From Actinomycetospora corticicola (lineage in GTDB: Bacteria > Actinomycetota > Actinomycetes > Mycobacteriales > Pseudonocardiaceae), in contig NZ_JACCBN010000001.1 of NCBI RefSeq assembly GCF_013409505.1, positions 248,001-312,000 of the forward strand: 64,000 nt of DNA, read 5' to 3'. The position numbers and the translations under genes were made by a program. Position 1 is the first letter of the stretch, and every line of letters begins with the position of its first letter. This document shows positions 58,952 to 64,000 of the stretch, piece by piece. The notes under the pieces were generated by a model. That model was not told the origin of the DNA. It did not search any database and saw only the letters and a program-made list of their open reading frames with translations.

Positions 58952-59897
58952 ATGACCGGCACCGGGCGGATCGACGTCCACCAGCACCTCATTCCGGCGC
59001 GCTACCGGAGCGCGCTGGAGGAGCGGGGGCTGACCGCGGGTGGGTGGCCGACGCCGGACTGGGACCCGGACGCGGCGCTCGCGATGATGGATCGCCGCGG
59101 GATCGCTACCGGCGTGTTGTCGATCAGCGCGCCCGGCGTGCACTTCGGGGACGATGCCGAGGCACGGGAGCTGGCGCGGGCGGTCAACGAGGAGCACGCC
59201 GAGCTGGTCCGGACGAATCCGGACCGGTTCGGCCAGTTCGCGGTGCTCACGCTGCCCGACGTCGAGGGGGCGATCGCGGAGGCGGCGTACGCGCTCGACG
59301 TGCTGGGCGCCGACGGGGTGGTACTGCTGTCGAACGCCGGCGGGGTCTACCTGGGCGATGCCTCGCTGGACCCGCTGTGGCAGGTCCTCGACGAGCGGGC
59401 CGCAGTGGTGTTCGTGCACCCGACGGCCCCGCCCGGCCCTGCCGATGCTGCCGGGGCTGCCGAGCCCGCTGCTCGACTTCCCGTTCGACACGACGCGCGC
59501 GGCCCTGCAGATGGCGACGCGGCAGGTGCTCGCCCGGTACCCGCGGGTGCGCGTGATCCTGTCGCACGCGGGCGGGTTCGTGCCGTTCGTCGCGAGTCGG
59601 CTGGCGGGGGCGGCGATGTTCGCCGAGGGAGTGACCGAGGAGGACATCCTCACCGAGCTGCGGAGCTTCTACGTCGATACCGCGCTGTCAGCGACGCCCA
59701 CCGCGCTGCCGTCGATCACCGCGTTCTTCCCGCCCGACCACGTGCTCTACGGCAGCGACTTCCCGTTCGCGCCCGAGTCGTGGGGCGTCACGTTCGACCG
59801 GGTCCTCGACGAGACCGCGCTGCCGGGGGTCGACCGCGCGAATGCTGAGGCGCTCCTCCCGAGGCTGGGTCAGCGATCCGCAGCGGGACGTGAATGA
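58952..59897 (+). pseudogene. ACMSD-type amidohydrolase, frameshifted
   Basis: Two frames join to give a complete ~315-residue amidohydrolase: the first from ATG 58952 (RIDVHQHLIP with the metal histidines, then AVVFVHPTAPP), the second from about 59440 (LPGLPSPLLDFPFDTTRAAL, VILSHAGGFVPF, VLYGSDFPFAPE) to the TGA at 59897. The break, in a C/G-rich run near 59430-59445, fits one inserted base. Homologues are 2-amino-3-carboxymuconate-6-semialdehyde or gamma-resorcylate decarboxylases. GGAGG lies six bases before the start. Confidence 0.7.
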
Positions 59898-59939
59898 GCT
59901 CCGACGGTGCGGGCACGACAGCCCGGCGGGACCCGCTGA

Positions 59940-60308
59940 TCAGGGTCTGAGGAGGCGAGCCACGCCGCCGGGGGCGAGGGCGTTCGGGGAGGCGGACGTG
60001 CCGCTCGTCGTCGAACCGGTCGGTGACGAGGAGCTGTCGGCCCCGACGGACGGCGCCACGCTCAGCACGACCCCGACGAGGATCGCGATCGCGGCGGTCG
60101 TGCAGGCCGCGACCGTCAGCTTCGCTCGCCGGACGGCGCGTTCCCGCTGCCGCTTCGCCTCCCGCAGCGGCGAGACGTACCAGCCCTCCGGCCCCTCGGC
60201 GGCACGATGCGCACCGCCGCGGGCGACGGTGACCGAGGACCGACCCGGAGGATCAGTGGGTCGATCCGACTGGCGCCGAGGCGTGGGGCCCTCCATGTGT
60301 GGGTGCAT
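59940..60308 (-). CDS. small membrane-anchored hypothetical protein
   Basis: Protein of 122 residues with one transmembrane segment (about 65-88, KLTVAACTTAAIAILVGVVLSVAP), a basic, Arg-rich cytoplasmic N terminus and a Ser/Thr-rich outside tail. Unassigned; start could be 60308 or 60296. Confidence 0.5.
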   Translation of the reverse strand: MHPHMEGPTPRRQSDRPTDPPGRSSVTVARGGAHRAAEGPEGWYVSPLREAKRQRERAVRRAKLTVAACTTAAIAILVGVVLSVAPSVGADSSSSPTGSTTSGTSASPNALAPGGVARLLRP

Positions 60309-60392
60309 CGCCCTCGACTATCGGCGCGGATGACACCGCTGTCATCCGCCTGGCCTTGCGATCCGCTGACGGTGACCGACGACGGCGGCGGG

Positions 60393-61403
60393 TCAGTGCA
60401 CCCGTACCGACACGTGACCCCGGAACCGCCCCGCGAGCAGGTCGACCATCGCCTGCGGGGCGGCGTCGAGTCCGCCGTCGACCACGGTGTGCGGAAAGAC
60501 CAGGCCCTCGTCGAGGCAGCGGCGGAACAGGGCGGGCCACTCACCGAGGACGTGCCGGGCGTGCATCAGGGCGAAGCCCCGCAGGTGCACGCCCTTCAGC
60601 AGCACCTGCTGCGTGTCGATGCGCGGCCAGGGCGCGCCGGCCTGCTGGGCCGCGAGCGCCCCGCCGATCGCGATCCGCGCGTGCGCGGCCGCCGAAGCGA
60701 CGACCGCCTCGAGCTGGGTGCCGCCGACCAGGTCCAGCGTGGCGGTGACGCCGTCGGGGGCGGCGTCGCGCAGGGCCGCGGCGAACCCGTCGTCGTGATA
60801 GTTCAGGGCGACGTCGAAGCCGAGGTCGTCGACGAGCCATCGGCACTTCTCCGCCGACCCGGCCGTCCCGATCACCCGCGCGGCTCCGAGCCGTCGCGCG
60901 ATCTGCCCGGCGAGTGAGCCGACGCCGCCGGCCGCGCCGGTCACGACGACGACATCGCCGTCACCGACCGCGGCGACGTCGCGGATCCCGAGCAGTGCGG
61001 TGGCGCCGTTGCCGGTGGCCAGGTGGTACTCGGGCGAGGGCAGGAGGTCCGGGTCGAGGACCTGCACGGATGAGGCGTCGACCTCGGCGTACTCCGCCCA
61101 GGGGCCGTGGAAGGCGACGAGCGCACCCACCGGCACCGACCCGGCGTCGGGAAGGAGGACGCGACCGATCGCCGGGCCGTTCACGGACTCGTGAATGGCG
61201 AGCGGCGGGAAGGGAAGATCGGCGTCGGGGTTCATCCGCTCGCGCAGGACGGCGGCGAGCCCGAGGTGCTCCACGCGCACGAGCAGGCGGCCGGGTGGCG
61301 GGGGAGTGACGGGGACGTCGACCGTGCGGAGGACGTCGGTCGTCAGGGCACCCGAGGGCCGGGCGACGAGGTGGACCGCGCGGGCGTGCTCGGGGACGGG
61401 CAT
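60393..61403 (-). CDS. MDR-family NADP-dependent oxidoreductase
   Basis: Medium-chain reductase of 336 residues without the structural or catalytic zinc ligands. The Rossmann fingerprint is VVTGAAGGVGSLAGQIAR near 150; the profile resembles curcumin/prostaglandin reductases (YhdH/PTGR-like), which reduce enone double bonds. It begins one base after the stop of the preceding reductase gene on the minus strand, so the pair is one operon opposite TetR 62382. Confidence 0.85.
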   Translation of the reverse strand: MPVPEHARAVHLVARPSGALTTDVLRTVDVPVTPPPPGRLLVRVEHLGLAAVLRERMNPDADLPFPPLAIHESVNGPAIGRVLLPDAGSVPVGALVAFHGPWAEYAEVDASSVQVLDPDLLPSPEYHLATGNGATALLGIRDVAAVGDGDVVVVTGAAGGVGSLAGQIARRLGAARVIGTAGSAEKCRWLVDDLGFDVALNYHDDGFAAALRDAAPDGVTATLDLVGGTQLEAVVASAAAHARIAIGGALAAQQAGAPWPRIDTQQVLLKGVHLRGFALMHARHVLGEWPALFRRCLDEGLVFPHTVVDGGLDAAPQAMVDLLAGRFRGHVSVRVH

Positions 61404-61404
61404 C

Positions 61405-62313
61405 TCAGACGACCAGGACGAGCCGACCGCGGACGCGCCCGGTCTCGCTCCAGCGGTGGGCGTCGGCGATCGCGGCGAGCGGGAAGGTGCGCTCGACCGG
61501 CAGCCAGAAGCGGCCGGCCTCGATCAGCTCGCCGATCGTGGACATGGCGTGGAAGGCATTGCCGTCGGCGAAGCCGTTGCTGAAGTGGACGCCGTGCGTG
61601 GTGGCGCCCTCCATGTCGGCCACGGTGAGCACGCGGTCGGCCGCGCCGGTGAGCTCGATGAGTTCGGGGAGGACGCCGCTGCCGGCGATGTCGACCGCGA
61701 CGTCGGCGCCGTCGGGGGAGACGGCCCGGACGCGCTCGACGAGCCCGTCCCCGTAGACGACGGGCTCGGCACCGAGCAGGCGGAGGTAGTGCTGGTTGGC
61801 CGCGCTCGCGGTGCCGATCACGCGGGCGCCCCGGGCGTTCGCGAGCTGCACCGCGACGCTGCCGATCCCGCCGGAGGCGCCGCTGAGCAGGACGGTCGTG
61901 CCGTCGCCGACCTTCAGCTGGTCGAGCACGCGGGTGGCGGTCTCGAGCGCGACGGGAAGGCCGGCCGCGTCGACGAAGCCGAGCGCGCGGGGGATCGGGG
62001 CGCGGTAGGTGATGAGCGCGTACTCGGCGGCGCCGGCGTGGTCGTCGGAGATGCCGAAGAGCCGGTCGCCGACCGCCACGTCGGTGACCCCCTCGCCGAG
62101 CTCGTCGACGACGCCCGCGACCTCGGCGCCCGTCGTCGAGGGCAGCGGCGCGCCGAAGTTCAGCGTGCCGGCGCGCAGCTTCGGGTCGGACGCGCTCACC
62201 CCGACCGCGCGGACCGCGATGCGCACCTGGCCGGGGCCCGGGTGCGGGTCGGGCAGATCGACGATCTCGAGGACCTCGGGCCCTCCGTACTGCTCGAACC
62301 GTGCTGCCTTCAT
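61405..62313 (-). CDS. MDR-family NADP-dependent oxidoreductase (quinone reductase-like)
   Basis: Medium-chain reductase of 302 residues, zinc-free. The N-terminal GroES-like part has KAARFEQYGGPEVLEIVDLPDPHPGPGQV, and the nucleotide motif is LLSGASGGIGSVAVQLA near 143. Such proteins reduce quinones or enones. It is divergent from the TetR gene at 62382, with an inverted repeat between them, and is the first gene of a two-gene unit. Confidence 0.87.
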   Translation of the reverse strand: MKAARFEQYGGPEVLEIVDLPDPHPGPGQVRIAVRAVGVSASDPKLRAGTLNFGAPLPSTTGAEVAGVVDELGEGVTDVAVGDRLFGISDDHAGAAEYALITYRAPIPRALGFVDAAGLPVALETATRVLDQLKVGDGTTVLLSGASGGIGSVAVQLANARGARVIGTASAANQHYLRLLGAEPVVYGDGLVERVRAVSPDGADVAVDIAGSGVLPELIELTGAADRVLTVADMEGATTHGVHFSNGFADGNAFHAMSTIGELIEAGRFWLPVERTFPLAAIADAHRWSETGRVRGRLVLVV

Positions 62314-62337
62314 GGCTGCCCCTTCCGTCGGTCAGCA

Positions 62338-62354
62338 ACTTATCAGTGGTAAGT
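62338..62354. promoter_or_regulatory. TetR-type operator
   Basis: ACTTATC-AGT-GGTAAGT has seven-base arms with one mismatch, lying 25 bases from the reductase start and 27 bases from the TetR start. A likely binding site for the divergent TetR protein. Confidence 0.65.
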
Positions 62355-62381
62355 CGCTATGTCGCCGGATAGTCTGCGGGC

Positions 62382-63056
62382 GTGACCAAGGACGTCCTGT
62401 GGCTGCGGGACCAGCCGGCGGCCGCCGGGCGGCGGGCCGAGCCGTTGAGCGTGGAGCGGATCGTCACCGCGGCGGTGGCGGAGCTCGACGAGCACGGCGC
62501 CGAGCGCCTGACGATGCGGCGGCTCGCGCAGCGCCTCGACGTCACCTCGACGGCGCTCTACTGGCACGTCCGCACCAAGGAGGACGTGCTCGACCTGGCC
62601 GTCGACCACGTCCTGGGCGAGGTGCCGATCCCGTCCGGCGTCGAGCCGCGGATCGCCGCGCGCGCCCTGCTGGTCGACTGGCGGGCGGCGATGCTGCGCC
62701 ACCCCTGGTCGCCGGGGCTGCTCGGGCGTCCGCTCCTGGGCCCGAACGTGCTCGCGCGGATCGAGTTCCTGCAGGCCACGCTGGTGCGGGCGGGCCTGTC
62801 GGGCGCCGACCTGCAGGTCGCGACGAAGCTGCTCTCGAACGTCGTCATCGGCACCGCGATGAACGACTCGTCGTGGCGCCGCCTCGACGCCCCGGCCGTC
62901 ATGGTCCAGGTGCGGGACCACATCGCGGGCCGGGGCGACCTCTATCCCACGCTCGGGTCCTCGGGATTTCTCGACGACGGGTCGTCCGACGACGAGCTCT
63001 TCGAGCGCGGGTTGGACCGGGTGCTCGATGCGGTAGGGCTCAGCTCTCCGGCGTGA
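62382..63056 (+). CDS. TetR-family regulator (TetR_C-type)
   Basis: Regulator of 224 residues. The HTH is at about 24-70 (IVTAAVAELDEHGAERLTMRRLAQRLDVTSTALYWHVRTKEDVLDL). ALYWHV is typical of the TetR class with a long C-terminal domain, which binds antibiotics or other planar compounds. GTG start. It is divergent from the two reductases and its 3' end overlaps the convergent ABM gene by 17 bases. Confidence 0.88.
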   Translation: MTKDVLWLRDQPAAAGRRAEPLSVERIVTAAVAELDEHGAERLTMRRLAQRLDVTSTALYWHVRTKEDVLDLAVDHVLGEVPIPSGVEPRIAARALLVDWRAAMLRHPWSPGLLGRPLLGPNVLARIEFLQATLVRAGLSGADLQVATKLLSNVVIGTAMNDSSWRRLDAPAVMVQVRDHIAGRGDLYPTLGSSGFLDDGSSDDELFERGLDRVLDAVGLSSPA

Positions 63057-63387
63057 AGGCGACCGTCGGGCGGTAGAGGCCGGGGAACTGCGCGGGGCGA
63101 GGGGCGCTCGGGTCGCTGCCGAAGCGGGTCGCCGCCTCGCGCATCGCCGGGTTCGTGGACGCGTCACGCCAGGCCTGCTCGCTGTCCCAGCGGGCGATGT
63201 TGACGAGCTGGAACCGTGCCTCGTCGTTCACGGCCTCGTGGAGCTGCGCACCCCGGAACCCGGCTGCCGCCGCCATGATCGCCGCGAGCTGCTGCCAGCC
63301 GACCTTGAACGTCTCCACGTCCTCGCGGGCGATCTCGAAGATGTTGATGAAGGTGACGCCGTCGTCCTGTCCCGCGTTCTGGTCCAT
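63040..63387 (-). CDS. antibiotic biosynthesis monooxygenase (ABM) domain protein
   Basis: Protein of 115 residues made of one ABM/dimeric alpha-beta barrel: VTFINIFEIAREDVETFKVGWQQLAAIMAAAAGFRGAQLHEAV, then FQLVNIARWDSEQAWRDAST. Members are cofactor-free monooxygenases of anthrones or quinols, or heme-degrading. TACCAT stands six bases before the ATG, as for a leaderless transcript. It is followed, on the other strand, by TetR 62382 (convergent). Confidence 0.82.
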   Translation of the reverse strand: MDQNAGQDDGVTFINIFEIAREDVETFKVGWQQLAAIMAAAAGFRGAQLHEAVNDEARFQLVNIARWDSEQAWRDASTNPAMREAATRFGSDPSAPRPAQFPGLYRPTVAFTPES

Positions 63388-63397
63388 TGACCAATGG
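63384..63397. promoter_or_regulatory. palindrome at the ABM gene start
   Basis: CCATTG-AC-CAATGG is a perfect inverted repeat overlapping the ATG and -10 element of the ABM gene. A probable operator, perhaps for the neighbouring TetR at 63487. Confidence 0.5.
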
Positions 63398-63410
63398 TAG
63401 GTGCTGCGCA

Positions 63411-63452
63411 GGTGAGTAGAAAGTGGGGTCATAGGCCCACTTAGTGCTCACC
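63411..63452. repeat. 40-bp hairpin element, copy 3
   Basis: GGTGAGTAGAAAGTGGGG and CCCACTTAGTGCTCACC arms around a short centre; about 15 of 21 pairs match. Outer arms are as in the copies at 691 and 57151. It lies between the ABM gene and the divergent TetR gene at 63487. Confidence 0.65.
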
Positions 63453-63486
63453 TGGCCGGAGGCCACCTCCTCTATCGTCGGCGACC

Positions 63487-64000
63487 ATGAGCGCGCCCGA
63501 GCCGACCTCCGACGAGACCCCCGCCCGGCGGCCTCGTCGGGAGCTGGTGGAGGCGCAGATCTACGAGCAGGCGACCCGGCTGTTCGCCGAACGGGGCTTC
63601 GCAGGGACGTCGCTGCAGGACATCGCCGACGCCATGGGGATGACCCGGCCGTCGCTCTACTACTACGTCAAGAACAAGGACCAGCTGCTCGCCCGGCTCG
63701 TCACCGAGATCACCGAGGCGCCGGCCGCGGCGACCGAGGAGATCGCCGCGCGCGAACTCGACGCGGTGACCAAGCTCGGCGAGCTGGTCCGGCTGATCGC
63801 GGGCCAGCAGGCGCGGCACGCGGCGCGGTTCCAGCTCGTCATCCGCTCGGAGTCCGAGCTGCCCGACGACCTCGCCGTGGCCCACCAGGCCGCGAAGCGC
63901 CGGGTGCTGGACGGGTTCGCCCGCGTCGTGGACCAGGGCATCCGCAGTGGCGAGTTCCGCCCGCGCGAGGTCCGGACGACGGCGCTCGCGCTCATCGGCA
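63487..64000 (+). CDS. TetR-family regulator, N-terminal part (runs off window)
   Basis: First 171 residues of a TetR regulator. The HTH is at about 20-66 (ATRLFAERGFAGTSLQDIADAMGMTRPSLYYYVKNKDQLL), followed by a helical effector domain with TKLGELVRLIAGQQARHAARFQLVI. It is divergent from the ABM gene. The end lies beyond base 64000. Confidence 0.88.
   Translation, partial: MSAPEPTSDETPARRPRRELVEAQIYEQATRLFAERGFAGTSLQDIADAMGMTRPSLYYYVKNKDQLLARLVTEITEAPAAATEEIAARELDAVTKLGELVRLIAGQQARHAARFQLVIRSESELPDDLAVAHQAAKRRVLDGFARVVDQGIRSGEFRPREVRTTALALIG

Overview
The window is a high-GC chromosome segment from an actinobacterium, most likely of the Pseudonocardiaceae (Pseudonocardia or Actinomycetospora type). 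Evidence for this is a WhiB regulator, a LexA box of the mycobacterial/actinobacterial form, a mycofactocin-type SDR, an LLM-class (F420-type) oxidoreductase, a class F sortase, many TetR regulators, frequent GTG starts and several -10 elements placed 6-7 bases before a start codon (leaderless pattern). The genus is an inference from gene content, not from a marker gene.

Layout. 0-4.2 kb: acyl-CoA dehydrogenase (cut by the window edge), TetR, acyl-CoA ligase and LLM oxidoreductase, a small lipid/aromatic acid catabolic group. 4.2-8.3 kb: TetR/membrane protein pair, phosphotransferase, an SOS-box-controlled DUF4262 gene, a Dph6-like ATPase, WhiB and a PASTA protein. 8.4-9.6 kb: excalibur protein plus class F sortase. 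9.6-13.1 kb: a mandelate-racemase-type enolase divergent from a rifampicin-monooxygenase-like gene with a rifamycin-associated-element-like palindrome between them, then a SEC-C protein. 13.1-13.5 kb: tandem repeats and a 60-bp palindrome. 13.5-25 kb: mixed housekeeping and accessory genes, including a toxin-antitoxin pair, a divergent XRE/methionine aminopeptidase pair, a cytochrome P450 whose heme cysteine is replaced by arginine, and two tRNA-like elements. 25-28.8 kb: LysR divergent from a catabolic operon (NTF2-like, mycofactocin-type SDR, NmrA-like, RidA).

28.8-47.2 kb is accessory DNA and the most interesting part. It holds small acidic partner genes next to small secreted proteins (proposed effector-immunity pairs, with one decayed copy), an orphan Phd antitoxin, a SIR2-like NADase gene followed by a PD-(D/E)XK nuclease (both followed or interrupted by single in-frame stops), a UDG-family protein, an SMC-like ATPase with a small helical partner, and a lower-GC block of Vsr, cytosine-5 methyltransferase, McrC and McrB that resembles LlaJI-type restriction.

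48.7-57.2 kb: one tightly overlapping operon of HyuA, HyuB (with a zinc-binding tail), an aryl-CoA hydroxylase-like flavoprotein, an aryl-CoA ligase and a maleate isomerase/Asp-Glu racemase family protein, probably a dedicated catabolic route for an aromatic or N-heterocyclic acid. 57.2-58.9 kb: DUF4253 protein, secreted effector candidate and its partner. 58.9-64 kb: a frameshifted amidohydrolase, two MDR reductases divergent from TetR, an ABM monooxygenase and a TetR gene cut by the window end.

Small repeats run through the window: three ~40-bp hairpins beginning GTGAGCA or GTGAGTA, a 14-mer TTCCCGACGACGGG present at least five times exactly, and in-frame palindromes inside one coding sequence. 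No rRNA genes, CRISPR array, prophage or intact insertion sequence was seen.
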